From NCBI GenBank assembly GCA_945901065.1, contig CAMDKI010000008.1, positions 85,361 through 149,360 on the forward strand: a DNA stretch of 64,000 nucleotides, given 5' to 3'. Every line of letters starts with the position of its first letter. Within the stretch, counting starts at the first letter, position 1. Of this stretch, positions 7,271 through 16,093 are shown piece by piece. This DNA comes from Chitinophaga pinensis (GTDB taxonomy: Bacteria > Bacteroidota > Bacteroidia > Chitinophagales > CAIOSU01). The notes under the pieces were generated by a model. It searched no databases and was not told the DNA's origin. It saw only the letters and a program-made list of their open reading frames with translations. The position numbers and the translations under genes were made by a program.

Positions 7271-8410
7271 ATGCTATTTCAGCTATCCGAAGAACACTTG
7301 ATGATTCAAAAGGCCGCGCGCGATTTCGCCCAAAACGATTGCAAGCCTGGCGTAATTGAACGCGACGAAACCCAAGCTTACCCTACCGAACAGGTAAAGC
7401 AAATGGCCGGACTAGGCTTTTTGGGTATGATGGTACCGCCGGAATACGGCGGCAGTGGCTTGGATACCATTAGCTATGTATTGGCTATGGAAGAGATAAG
7501 CAAAGTGGATGCGAGCAGCTCGGTTATCATGTCGGTAAACAACTCGCTGGTTTGCTGGGGCTTGGAACACTATGGCACCGAAGCGCAAAAACAGAAGTAC
7601 TTGGTGCCATTGGCTAAGGGTGATGTATTGGGTGCCTTTTGCCTAAGCGAACCAGAGGCCGGCAGCGATGCCACCAGCCAGCGCACCACCGCTATTGATA
7701 TGGGCGACCATTACCTAGTAAATGGTACAAAAAACTGGATAACGAATGGGGGCAAAGCGTCTATTTATTTGGTCATAGCACAAACCGATAGAGAGAAGGG
7801 CCACCGCGGTATAAATGTGCTGATTGTAGATGCGAATGCACCCGGTGTAAGCCGCGGCGTGAAGGAAAACAAGCTGGGCATCCGTAGCAGCGATACACAC
7901 TCCATCATGTTCCAAGATGTAGTGGTGCCAAAGGAAGACCGCATTGGCGAGGATGGTTTTGGTTTTAAATTTGCGATGAAAACTTTGGATGGTGGCCGCA
8001 TTGGTATTGCCAGCCAAGCATTGGGCATTGCCAGTGGTGCTTACGAATTGGCATTGGCATATAGCAAACAGCGCAAAGCATTTGGCAAGGAAATTGCTCA
8101 GCACCAAATAATTCAATTTAAACTGGCCGATATGGCTACTAAAATTGAAACAGCAAGGTTGCTGATATATAAAGCAGCTTGGATGAAAGACCAAGGTATG
8201 GATTACCAAAGAGCTGCAGCGCAGGCGAAAGTAGTAGCCAGCGAAGTAGCGATGTGGGTGACGGTAGAAGCCGTACAAATACACGGGGGGTATGGTTATG
8301 TGAAGGAGTACCATGTGGAGCGTTTGATGCGTGATGCAAAAATTACGCAGATATATGAGGGTACCTCCGAGGTGCAGCGCATTGTAATATCACGTGATAT
8401 ACTTCGATAG
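7271..8410 (+). CDS. Acyl-CoA dehydrogenase
   Basis: FAD-dependent acyl-CoA dehydrogenase of 379 residues, oxidising an acyl-CoA to the 2-enoyl-CoA. The ATG at 7271 (MLFQLSEEHLMIQKAARDFA) gives the standard N-terminus; an in-frame upstream start at 7217 adds 18 unrelated residues. The FAD/substrate segment CLSEPEAGSDA is at about residues 124-134, and the C-terminal IYEGTSEVQR carries the catalytic glutamate of short/medium-chain enzymes. Its place after paaD suggests a role in beta-oxidation-like steps of phenylacetate or fatty acid breakdown; substrate length cannot be read. Confidence 0.93.
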   Translation: MLFQLSEEHLMIQKAARDFAQNDCKPGVIERDETQAYPTEQVKQMAGLGFLGMMVPPEYGGSGLDTISYVLAMEEISKVDASSSVIMSVNNSLVCWGLEHYGTEAQKQKYLVPLAKGDVLGAFCLSEPEAGSDATSQRTTAIDMGDHYLVNGTKNWITNGGKASIYLVIAQTDREKGHRGINVLIVDANAPGVSRGVKENKLGIRSSDTHSIMFQDVVVPKEDRIGEDGFGFKFAMKTLDGGRIGIASQALGIASGAYELALAYSKQRKAFGKEIAQHQIIQFKLADMATKIETARLLIYKAAWMKDQGMDYQRAAAQAKVVASEVAMWVTVEAVQIHGGYGYVKEYHVERLMRDAKITQIYEGTSEVQRIVISRDILR

Positions 8411-8420
8411 TTGGTGTGTG

Positions 8421-8455
8421 GTTGATTAGTTACTCGTTAACTAGTTATTGGTAAG
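8421..8455 (+). repeat. 7/8-nt array, left arm after the acyl-CoA dehydrogenase
   Basis: Words beginning GTTA (GTTACTC, GTTAACTA, GTTATTG) repeat with a 7-8-nt period. A 23-bp stretch is shared, with two differences, with the array at 53287-53318. The inverted partner is at 8500-8546. Confidence 0.6.
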
Positions 8456-8499
8456 AGGGATTGGATAGCAAAACCAACAGGCTTTTATAACAATACTTT

Positions 8500-8546
8500 T
8501 AACCAATAAAAGATTAACCGCTTAACCGATAAACCATTAAATAACC
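8500..8546 (-). repeat. 7/8-nt array, right arm before the DUF4476 gene
   Basis: Words such as TTAACCGC, TTAACCGA and TAAACCAT are the inverted counterpart of the array at 8421. The array ends 14 nt before the start codon at 8561. Confidence 0.55.
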
Positions 8547-8560
8547 ATAATCTAAACTAA

Positions 8561-9532
8561 ATGAAAAAAGCAATTTTTACTCTACTAGTAGCTTTTTACG
8601 CAGTAAGTGCCTTTGCCCAAGGCAGCAACTACATTTTCTTTGCCGAGCAAGGAGAACAGTTTTTCGTAATCATCAATGGCATCCGCCAAAACGAGACACC
8701 ACAAACCAACGTGAAGGTTCAGAACGTGAACGCCATGTTGTTGAAGGTGAAAATCATTTTTGCGGATAAAGCCCTTGGCGAAGTGGACAAAACCTTGCCA
8801 GTACCTGAAGAAACATCGGAGTTAACTTATAACGTTAGGAAGGATAAGAACGGCCAATATGTTGTAAAATGGATGGGGCAAGTGCCTATTGCACAAGCAC
8901 CGCCAACGCCGCCGGCTACTACGGTAATAACTTACCACACCACACCAGCTCCGGCACCGGCACCTGTTACCAGCACTACTATATCTACCACCACTACCAC
9001 GGTAGGCTCTACCCCCGCTCCTGGTGGCGTAAATGTAAACGTGGGTGTTGGCGTACCGGGTTTCGGCATGAATGTGAATATAAACGATGGTACAGGGGTA
9101 TTTTATGAAGAGAACACCTCAATTACCACCACTACCACCACCACTACCACCGGTACACCAGTAGCCCCAACCCCAGCACCAGTGCCAGTGCCCAACAACG
9201 ACCACTACATCATGCCGGGCTACAACGGCCCAATTGGTTGCCCTTGGCCTATGAGCCCTGGAGACTTTGAAGGCGCTAAAGCCAGCATCAGAAATCAAAG
9301 TTTTAGCGATACTCAATTGAAAATTGCGAAACAGATTTTCACCAGCAATTGCCTAACCAGCGCCCAGGTGAAAGACATTATGCTTATTTTCGATTTTGAG
9401 GGCACACGCCTAGATTTTGCCAAATTTGCTTACGGCCGCACCTTCGATTTGGGTAACTATTACAAAGTAAACGATGCCTTTACCTTCTCTTCATCGGTTG
9501 ATGAGCTGAACGAATATATTACAGGGCAATAA
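8561..9532 (+). CDS. Secreted DUF4476-domain protein
   Basis: A 323-residue exported protein with a clear signal peptide (MKKAIFTLLVAFYAVSAFAQ, residues 1-20). After a beta-rich N-terminal part (residues 21-110) comes a low-complexity linker rich in Pro, Ala and Thr with runs of TTTT (about 115-210). The C-terminal DUF4476 domain follows at about 230-320 (FSDTQLKIAKQIFTSNCLTS is typical). The domain is frequent in Bacteroidota envelope proteins and its function is unknown. It ends 18 nt before a strong terminator. Confidence 0.85.
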   Translation: MKKAIFTLLVAFYAVSAFAQGSNYIFFAEQGEQFFVIINGIRQNETPQTNVKVQNVNAMLLKVKIIFADKALGEVDKTLPVPEETSELTYNVRKDKNGQYVVKWMGQVPIAQAPPTPPATTVITYHTTPAPAPAPVTSTTISTTTTTVGSTPAPGGVNVNVGVGVPGFGMNVNINDGTGVFYEENTSITTTTTTTTTGTPVAPTPAPVPVPNNDHYIMPGYNGPIGCPWPMSPGDFEGAKASIRNQSFSDTQLKIAKQIFTSNCLTSAQVKDIMLIFDFEGTRLDFAKFAYGRTFDLGNYYKVNDAFTFSSSVDELNEYITGQ

Positions 9533-9550
9533 GCCTTTCCTTACGTTTTC

Positions 9551-9586
9551 AAGAGGCGGCCCGCATTTGCGAGCCGCCTCTTTTTA
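9551..9586 (+). terminator. Rho-independent terminator
   Basis: A perfect 10-bp stem (AAGAGGCGGC with GCCGCCTCTT), a 12-nt loop and a following T-rich tail, 18 bp after the DUF4476 gene stop. Confidence 0.9.
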
Positions 9587-9628
9587 TTTAGGCTGCCAGT
9601 TATTTTGTTACTTTACAAATAAAAGCCC

Positions 9629-10486
9629 ATGAGCCGCTACCTATGGTTACTAGCATTGCCTGTTGCAGCATTTATGGTATCGTGTGGTTCGGCTAACGAA
9701 GGCGAGGATGGAAATTGGGCCGCAGCACCCACCATTACGCTACCCGACAGCTTGCCTGTTCTAGATTCGATACCGAAACCCAGTGAATTAGCAGGCTACG
9801 CCTGGACCAACGCTGAAAAAGCCCTAAATGAACAAAACTGCGAAGAAGAAGCCTGCAGTAAAATATCGTGGCACTGGTTTACCCTTAACCCAGAAGCCAA
9901 CCAACGCTTGCACGACTCCGTGTTGGCATTTAATTGGTACTACCTCACAGGTATTGCAGGAGCCCGTGAACAAGATTTAGATAGCATAGGCGCTACCTTT
10001 TTTGGGGAAGCTAAAAAAGATGTACCCCTGGGCGAAGAAGTGCGCGGTTGGAGCGAAGAAAACAGCGTATGGCCAGCAGCAGCCACCAAAGAAACTTTTA
10101 CACTTGGTGGTTGGGTATTCTTTTTCAACGGTGGGGCGCACGGCAATTATGCTAGCCACCTTGAAAACTTCGATGCCTCGACCGGTAGCCACTTAAAACT
10201 AAACAATATCGTAGCTGAACCTTACAAACTATTTGCACTTGGTGAGCAAATTTTTAGAAAGCAAAAGGGAATAGCCGAGGGCATGAACCTATCAGATGCT
10301 GGGTTTACGTTTAAAGAAGATGTATTTTATCTACCCGAAACGTTTGGTATTTTGCCAGAGGGGCTTTTGTTTATTTATGCTCCTTATGAAGTTGCTAGCT
10401 ACAGCGAAGGAGAGCAATACTTATTGATACCTTATAGCCTATTTGCCGAAGAATTGACCACCAGCTACCAATATTTGGTCCAGTAG
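9629..10486 (+). CDS. Lipoprotein with DUF3298/RsiV-like C-terminal domain
   Basis: A 285-residue lipoprotein: the signal MSRYLWLLALPVAAFMVSCG has the lipobox cysteine at position 19. The C-terminal segment with LPEGLLFIYAPYEVASYSEG matches the DUF3298 (RsiV-type) fold, which binds glycan chains such as peptidoglycan or lysozyme-bound glycan in RsiV. A DUF4163-like middle region is probable. Likely membrane-anchored and periplasmic. No partner sigma factor is adjacent, so a signalling role cannot be claimed. Confidence 0.8.
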   Translation: MSRYLWLLALPVAAFMVSCGSANEGEDGNWAAAPTITLPDSLPVLDSIPKPSELAGYAWTNAEKALNEQNCEEEACSKISWHWFTLNPEANQRLHDSVLAFNWYYLTGIAGAREQDLDSIGATFFGEAKKDVPLGEEVRGWSEENSVWPAAATKETFTLGGWVFFFNGGAHGNYASHLENFDASTGSHLKLNNIVAEPYKLFALGEQIFRKQKGIAEGMNLSDAGFTFKEDVFYLPETFGILPEGLLFIYAPYEVASYSEGEQYLLIPYSLFAEELTTSYQYLVQ

Positions 10487-10487
10487 T

Positions 10488-10679
10488 TCAGTAAAATTGA
10501 CTTTGAAGCAGTATCTCAAATTCCGAAACGAAAAGTATAAGTTTTTCAGCTTCGGCAAGTGCCAAGCCTTTATTTAGTGCATCTAGCGATTGAACCTTAT
10601 CCTCAAGACCCCGGTAAGCTTTGCTCAAGCATAAGTAAAGCTTCGCATAAATCTCTGCATTCTCCAATTGTTTCTGCAA
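10488..10679 (-). pseudogene. Possible remnant of a TPR protein
   Basis: A minus-strand open frame of 63 codons without an ATG (first start is TTG) reads like one or two TPR helices (YAKLYLCLSKAYRGLEDKVQ). It directly follows the TPR gene at 10728-11795 but in another frame and behind stops. It may be the decayed end of that gene or of a duplicate. Confidence 0.3.
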
Positions 10680-10727
10680 TTACGAATGCTTTATTATCGT
10701 TGCTTAGTACCTAGTTGTGAGCTGCGA

Positions 10728-11795
10728 TTAAATGTTAAGATTACGATGTAGGTCTTCAAAAACTGCATGCGTGTAAGGAAGCTTACGTTTTTTGGTAAGA
10801 TCCATGCCTAACTTATACTTCCCTACGGCCAAATCAATTCGCTTTTCGGCAATGTATGCTATTGCTTGCGCCATATACAACTCGCAAAGCTCTTGGTCGT
10901 CGCCAGCAGCTATTGCCAACCCTTGCGCCTTTTCCAGATATTTATTAGCTTCTTTAAAGGCCTCCATTTTAACATATACATTTGCCAATCCTGTAAAGGC
11001 AGCTATCTCGGCCACCTTGTTATCAATGGACTTAAGTAATTTCAAAACACTCAAAAATTGGGTAAGAGCCAATGCATGTTCGCCAATGCTTAAGTTGCAG
11101 TTGGCTACAGTTACGGTGGCAATGGCAATACCGTTTTTATGGTTAGCTAACATAAAACCCTTCAAGGCTGCGTTCGCTAAGGCAAAACCCTCGCTGTGTT
11201 GACCTTCAACTAATTTTACTTTTGCCAAATTGTTTAGAAGCGTAAACCGCATGGTGCCTACTTCATACTCATCAACCAAACGTAATCCGCTAAGAAAGGC
11301 TTCCTCGGCTTTACTAAGCATATACATTTTTCGGTATGTAACACCAATATTGTTGTAGCAAACCACTTGGTACCGAAAAGCTGGCCTGGTATCAATTTGT
11401 TTATAAATGGCTAAGGCCTCTTGGCAGGCAGCAAGTGCTTCATCGTGCTGGTTTAGATAAGTGCAAAGTACGCCAAGACTATCATGGCACATCGCCTGGT
11501 CAAGCAAACTTGTTGTAAGTAGCGAAATCCTGAGGGATTCCTTAAACTCACGCTCGCAATCTTGATACATCAACTTTTGAAAAAAGACCCTCCCTCGTGA
11601 TGAATGGCAGTAAACCCTGCCAATATTATTGTCTATCTCATCGGCAAAGGCTTTTATTTCATTAGCCACATCTAATGCCCGCTTGTGATCGAAATTGAGG
11701 AGGTTGGTTGCAATATCAAACATGATACGCAAGCGCACGTCATTGTTAGTGCAGGTTTCAAGCTCTTTGTAAAGCGCGTTTACTTCATCTAGCAT
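10728..11795 (-). CDS. Tetratricopeptide repeat protein
   Basis: A 355-residue, almost wholly helical protein made of about eight 34-40-residue TPR units; examples are LDQAMCHDSLGVLCTYLNQH and the unit with YNNIGVTYRKMYMLSKAEEA. There is no signal peptide, membrane segment or output domain. Similar TPR arrays in this phylum often precede a DNA-binding or GGDEF domain; here the C-terminus ends after the repeats (YTHAVFEDLHRNLNI), and TPR-like coding sequence continues out of frame downstream, so truncation is possible. Confidence 0.8.
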   Translation of the reverse strand: MLDEVNALYKELETCTNNDVRLRIMFDIATNLLNFDHKRALDVANEIKAFADEIDNNIGRVYCHSSRGRVFFQKLMYQDCEREFKESLRISLLTTSLLDQAMCHDSLGVLCTYLNQHDEALAACQEALAIYKQIDTRPAFRYQVVCYNNIGVTYRKMYMLSKAEEAFLSGLRLVDEYEVGTMRFTLLNNLAKVKLVEGQHSEGFALANAALKGFMLANHKNGIAIATVTVANCNLSIGEHALALTQFLSVLKLLKSIDNKVAEIAAFTGLANVYVKMEAFKEANKYLEKAQGLAIAAGDDQELCELYMAQAIAYIAEKRIDLAVGKYKLGMDLTKKRKLPYTHAVFEDLHRNLNI

Positions 11796-11942
11796 TGACT
11801 CTTCACATTTTGTTTGACACTTATCAAGCTGAACAAAGATAACGATAGTTTGCTATTGAACCTCAAACTACCCATTGTGGCAAAATCGTTTGCACATGCA
11901 CTAACAACATATTTTTAACTCGCAATCGGTAACATTTTCTCC

Positions 11943-11950
11943 TATCTTTG
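11943..11950 (+). promoter_or_regulatory. -7 box directly before asnB (first copy)
   Basis: TATCTTTG fits TAnnTTTG exactly but ends only 4 nt before the ATG at 11955. Transcription would start at or next to the start codon, giving a leaderless message. No clear -33 TTTG at the expected distance. Confidence 0.45.
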
Positions 11951-11954
11951 CGGT

Positions 11955-13814
11955 ATGTGCGGCATAGCGGGTTTTTTTACTTCGGGTAAACACATTTCTA
12001 AGGATGAGCTGGTAGCCATGACTACCACCTTGCGCCACCGCGGGCCCGATGCAGATGGGTTTTTCTATAATGGGCATACAGGCTTGGGCCATAGGCGCTT
12101 AAGCATCATCGACCTATCAACAGGGGCCAACCAGCCCATGTACAGCGCAGATGGGCGGTACGTAATCATTTTTAACGGAGAAGTATACAATTTTCAAGAG
12201 ATTGCGAAGGCCCTAAACGTTACCCTTAAAACTCACGGCGATACTGAAGTAATCCTGGAAGCATATGCACAATGGGGGCCAACGTTTGTGAACCGAATGA
12301 ACGGCATGTTTGCCCTTGCCATATATGATACGCTAGAGAACACTGTTTTCCTTTGCCGCGATAGGCTGGGCATCAAGCCAATCTATTATTACCATAACGA
12401 TGGCATTTTTGTCTTTGCTTCGGAACTGAAAGCACTAACCGCTTTGCTAGAGGTAAAAAACAAGCTTACTGTTGATTATAACTCGGTAAAGGAGTTCCTA
12501 TACTTAGGCTACATTCCCACGCCTAACTCTATTTACAACGAGATAAAGAAGTTTCCGCAAGGGTACACAGGCCTGTTAAATAGCACCAACAAACTTGTAC
12601 TGAAACCTTATTGGCAGGTTAATGAAAAAATAACACCACAAGTAATTACCAACGAGGCCGAGGCCAAAGCCAAATTGAAAGAACTGGTGACTAGTGCCGT
12701 GCAATACCGCTTGATTGCTGATGTGCCTTTCGGTACCTTTTTGAGCGGTGGTATTGATAGCAGCCTAGTTACTGCTGTGGCGCAAAGCATTAGCAGCGAA
12801 CCGGTAAATACGTTCTCTATCGGTTTTAAAGAATCGAGCTTTAATGAGGCCGAACATGCCCGTAAAGTGGCCCAATACTTGGGCACCAAGCACCACGAAT
12901 TTACGGTAAGCTACCAGGAGGCAATTGACCTATTTGAAGAAGTAATTGACGTATACGACGAACCGTTTGCCGATTCTTCGTCAGTGCCAACCATGCTGGT
13001 AAGCAAATTGGCCCGCCAACATGTAACCATGACCCTGAGCGGCGATGGCGGCGATGAGACTTATATGGGCTATGGCTTTTACAATTGGGCACAGCGGCTC
13101 AACAATCCATTGGTGAGTGCACTGCGCGCACCAATAGCCGCGGCACTATCCATGGGCGACAACCGCAAGCAGCGCGCTGCCTTAATGTTTAAGTATACCG
13201 ATAAAGCTCGTTTAAAGTCACACATTTTCAGTCAGGAGCAATATTATTTTAGCGAGGGCGATTTTGGTCAATACTTTACCACCGATTTCAATAAAAAGAG
13301 CCACATAAGGTTGGATGAAGACAACCATGTAACTGGCCGCACCCTTAGCCCAGCCGAAGAGCAAGCGGTGTTTGATATGCGCTACTATTTGCCCGACGAT
13401 TTACTGGTAAAGGTTGACCGTGCCAGTATGCGCTACAGCTTAGAAAGCCGTGTGCCGCTGCTGGATTACCGTTTAGTGGAGTTTGCCTTAAACGTGCACC
13501 CAAGCCTTAAAATGAAGGACGGCAACCTAAAGTACCTATTGAAACAGGTACTTTACGACTACGTGCCGAAGGAGTATTTTGATAGGCCTAAGTGGGGTTT
13601 TGGTATGCCGATAAACCAATGGTTAAAAAAAGAGTTGAGGCATTTGATTGACCAATATACCCACCCCGATTTGATAAAAAAGGCCGGATTAATGCAGCCA
13701 GAGGCGGTTAAAACATTGGTAGCACAATATTTATCGGGCAAAGATTATCTTTACAACCGTGTTTGGCTCACTATAATACTTCATCGCTGGTGGGAGAAAA
13801 ACGAAATCAAATAA
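11955..13814 (+). CDS. asnB: Asparagine synthase (glutamine-hydrolysing), AsnB type, first copy
   Basis: A 619-residue class-II glutamine amidotransferase. Cys2 (MCGIAGFF) is the N-terminal nucleophile that frees ammonia from glutamine; the N-domain spans residues 1-215. The synthase domain carries the PP-loop LSGGIDSSL at about 259-267 for aspartate adenylation. AsnB homologues in polysaccharide loci often amidate sugar acids rather than make free asparagine. It starts the exopolysaccharide locus and a paralogue follows at 18506, so a glycan-modifying role is likely but unproven. Confidence 0.93.
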   Translation: MCGIAGFFTSGKHISKDELVAMTTTLRHRGPDADGFFYNGHTGLGHRRLSIIDLSTGANQPMYSADGRYVIIFNGEVYNFQEIAKALNVTLKTHGDTEVILEAYAQWGPTFVNRMNGMFALAIYDTLENTVFLCRDRLGIKPIYYYHNDGIFVFASELKALTALLEVKNKLTVDYNSVKEFLYLGYIPTPNSIYNEIKKFPQGYTGLLNSTNKLVLKPYWQVNEKITPQVITNEAEAKAKLKELVTSAVQYRLIADVPFGTFLSGGIDSSLVTAVAQSISSEPVNTFSIGFKESSFNEAEHARKVAQYLGTKHHEFTVSYQEAIDLFEEVIDVYDEPFADSSSVPTMLVSKLARQHVTMTLSGDGGDETYMGYGFYNWAQRLNNPLVSALRAPIAAALSMGDNRKQRAALMFKYTDKARLKSHIFSQEQYYFSEGDFGQYFTTDFNKKSHIRLDEDNHVTGRTLSPAEEQAVFDMRYYLPDDLLVKVDRASMRYSLESRVPLLDYRLVEFALNVHPSLKMKDGNLKYLLKQVLYDYVPKEYFDRPKWGFGMPINQWLKKELRHLIDQYTHPDLIKKAGLMQPEAVKTLVAQYLSGKDYLYNRVWLTIILHRWWEKNEIK

Positions 13815-13840
13815 GAAATGTGGAATAGGAAATGTGAAAG
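13815..13840 (-). repeat. Heptad array, left arm after asnB
   Basis: Read on the minus strand the words are TTTCACA, TTTCCTA and close variants. The array begins at the base after the asnB stop. Inverted partner at 13890-13917. Confidence 0.65.
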
Positions 13841-13889
13841 ACTGGAATTGAATGACAATGCATTGCACTTTTGCAAATTAGGAGCAATG

Positions 13890-13917
13890 TTTCCTATTTC
13901 AAATTTTATATTTCATA
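13890..13917 (+). repeat. Heptad array, right arm before the epimerase
   Basis: Four exact 7-nt words (TTTCCTA, TTTCAAA and variants) end 6 nt before the start codon at 13924, mirroring the arm at 13815. Confidence 0.7.
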
Positions 13918-13923
13918 CCTAAT

Positions 13924-14880
13924 ATGGCATATCACGTACTCATAACCGGTTGCGCAGGATTTATTGGCTCTCACCTTACGGAGCGCTTGTTAGCCGAAGG
14001 CCACACGGTAACGGGAATTGACAACTTTGATGATTTTTATCCCCGTGCAGCCAAAGAGGTGAACTTACAGTTATTGCTGCCTCACGCCAATTTCACCTTC
14101 ATTGAACTTGACCTAGCCGATACCAATGCCGTAGTGGCGTTGGATGTAAAAGCAGATGTAATTATCCATTTAGCGGCCAAGGCAGGTGTATTGCCAAGCT
14201 TAAAAGCCCCTGTAGCATATATCAATACCAACATTACTGCCACTAATAATTTATTGGAATGGATGCGCACCAAGGGCATTAACAAAATGCTCTTTGCCTC
14301 TTCCTCATCAGTTTATGGCAACAATAAGAAGATACCCTTTGCCGAGACCGATAGCGTTGATGAACAGATTTCGCCGTATGCCTTTACCAAGCGCAGCTGC
14401 GAACTGATGAACTACAGCTACCACCATTTGTATGGTTTCGATGTGTTGAACTTGCGCCTATTTACGGTTTATGGTCCGCGCCAAAGGCCCGATTTGGCGA
14501 TACACAAGTTCGTAAAAATGATTAAAGGTGGCCAGCCTATTACTATGTATGGCGACGGCAGTACAGCCCGCGACTATACCTTTGTAGCAGATACCGTTGA
14601 TGGCTTTATGAAGGCCATGCAATATCTTATGACCCACAATAAGGTATATGACATAGTAAACCTTGGCAACAATGGCCCAGTGAAGTTGAAAGATTTAATA
14701 AATGCTATTTATGAAGGCTTAGGCGCTCAACCAAACATTATACCTATGCCTATGCAGCCTGGCGATGTAGATATCACCTATGCCGACATTACTAAAGCAC
14801 AACAGCTATTTGGCTATCAGCCTAATACCACTTTACAAGAAGGGCTAAAGCAATTCATCAATTGGTACAATGAGCGCTAA
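13924..14880 (+). CDS. NAD-dependent sugar-nucleotide epimerase/dehydratase
   Basis: Short-chain dehydrogenase of the extended type, 318 residues. The NAD-binding GCAGFIGSHL motif is at residues 10-19, and the catalytic serine and YxxxK are seen in SSSSVYG and YAFTKRSCE. The length and the PVAYINTNI region resemble UDP-glucuronate 4-epimerase/UDP-glucose 4-epimerase relatives, so it likely supplies an epimerised UDP-sugar for the exopolysaccharide. It overlaps the next glycosyltransferase by 11 bp, showing a shared transcript. Exact substrate not determinable. Confidence 0.9.
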   Translation: MAYHVLITGCAGFIGSHLTERLLAEGHTVTGIDNFDDFYPRAAKEVNLQLLLPHANFTFIELDLADTNAVVALDVKADVIIHLAAKAGVLPSLKAPVAYINTNITATNNLLEWMRTKGINKMLFASSSSVYGNNKKIPFAETDSVDEQISPYAFTKRSCELMNYSYHHLYGFDVLNLRLFTVYGPRQRPDLAIHKFVKMIKGGQPITMYGDGSTARDYTFVADTVDGFMKAMQYLMTHNKVYDIVNLGNNGPVKLKDLINAIYEGLGAQPNIIPMPMQPGDVDITYADITKAQQLFGYQPNTTLQEGLKQFINWYNER

Positions 14881-16093
14881 ACCAAGGGTTCTATATCTTT
14901 CGTACGATGGCATGACAGACCCATTGGGCCAGTCGCAAGTATTGAGCTATCAGCGCAAGCTATCGCAGCAAGGGTTCTCGTCGCATATATTAAGCTTCGA
15001 TAAGCCCGATTTGTATGCCAAAGGCAAAGACGCCGTACTTAAATCACTTGAGGGATATGACGTTACTTGGCATTCATTGCCTTACACCAAAAGCCCACCT
15101 GTACTAAGTACCTTGAAAGACATTAGTGCCGGTTGGAGTAAAATACAGGCACTATACAAGCAATACGGCCACTTTGATATTGTGCATTGCCGCGGTTATA
15201 TAACCCCCATACTAGGTCGCCGCTGCAAAAAAAAGTACGGTAGCAAATTCATTTTTGATATGCGTGGTTGGTGGCCCGATGAGAAGCTGGAAAGCGGATT
15301 GTGGAATTCGCCAGTATACAAGCCCGTATACAAATACTATAAACACCTAGAGCGTCAGTTTTTTCAAGATAGCGACTACTCCATATCGCTCACGGTAGCG
15401 GGGCAAGTAGAAGCCGAGAGGCTAGGCTACAAAAAGAAAGAACAAATTGGAGTTATACCCACTTGCGTCGATTTTAGTGTGTTCCCACCATTCAGCGAAA
15501 CAACCCGAAACGAAGTCCGAAATGAATTGAATATTCAAAGCGATGCCAAAGTGCTGCTATACAGTGGTTCGCTGGGTGGCAACTACGGCACCGATATATT
15601 GCTAGAGATTTTTAGGGAGATGTTGCTATTAGAACCCAATGCTATACTGCTAGTTTTGAGCCGAACTGATAGAAGTGTATTGGATGCCGAGTTGGCTTTG
15701 TTTAACATACCGCTTGATAAAGTACGATTGGCTAGTGCCAACTACAACGGTGTATATCGTTACCTAATGGCAGGCGATATTGGTACTATTGTATACAAGC
15801 CCACCTATAGCGTAATTGGCCGCAGCCCAACCAAACTGGGCGAGTATTGGGCTTGTGGTTTACCAGCGGTGGCGTTAAGCGGTGTAGGCGATTTAGATTA
15901 CCTAATTGAAACTTACCCAGAAGGCGGTGCGTTAATACCCCAAGCCGATGCGGCAGGATACCAAGTGGCGTTGAAGGCTTTGCTTGCTAAAACCTCCAAC
16001 CCCGATTTATTGCGCAAGTATGCCTACGACTATTACGACCTAGAGCAAGGTGTATTGCGATACAAATCATTTTACCAAGCTTTATTGAAATGA
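14870..16093 (+). CDS. Glycosyltransferase (GT4-like)
   Basis: A 407-residue GT-B fold glycosyltransferase, probably cytosolic at the membrane face. The N-domain begins MSAKPRVLYLSYDGMTDPLG. The C-domain has LLYSGSLGGNYGTD (about 228) and the nucleotide-sugar-binding segment SPTKLGEYWACGLPAVA (about 321), typical of GT4. It overlaps the epimerase upstream and the next glycosyltransferase downstream (ATGA at 16090-16093), so the three are translationally coupled. Donor and acceptor sugars are unknown. Confidence 0.9.
   Translation: MSAKPRVLYLSYDGMTDPLGQSQVLSYQRKLSQQGFSSHILSFDKPDLYAKGKDAVLKSLEGYDVTWHSLPYTKSPPVLSTLKDISAGWSKIQALYKQYGHFDIVHCRGYITPILGRRCKKKYGSKFIFDMRGWWPDEKLESGLWNSPVYKPVYKYYKHLERQFFQDSDYSISLTVAGQVEAERLGYKKKEQIGVIPTCVDFSVFPPFSETTRNEVRNELNIQSDAKVLLYSGSLGGNYGTDILLEIFREMLLLEPNAILLVLSRTDRSVLDAELALFNIPLDKVRLASANYNGVYRYLMAGDIGTIVYKPTYSVIGRSPTKLGEYWACGLPAVALSGVGDLDYLIETYPEGGALIPQADAAGYQVALKALLAKTSNPDLLRKYAYDYYDLEQGVLRYKSFYQALLK

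Noticed and set aside
10488..10679. Independent small gene downstream of the TPR gene
   Set aside because: It has only a TTG start directly after an in-frame stop, and TPR-like content suggesting a remnant; listed as a low-confidence pseudogene instead.
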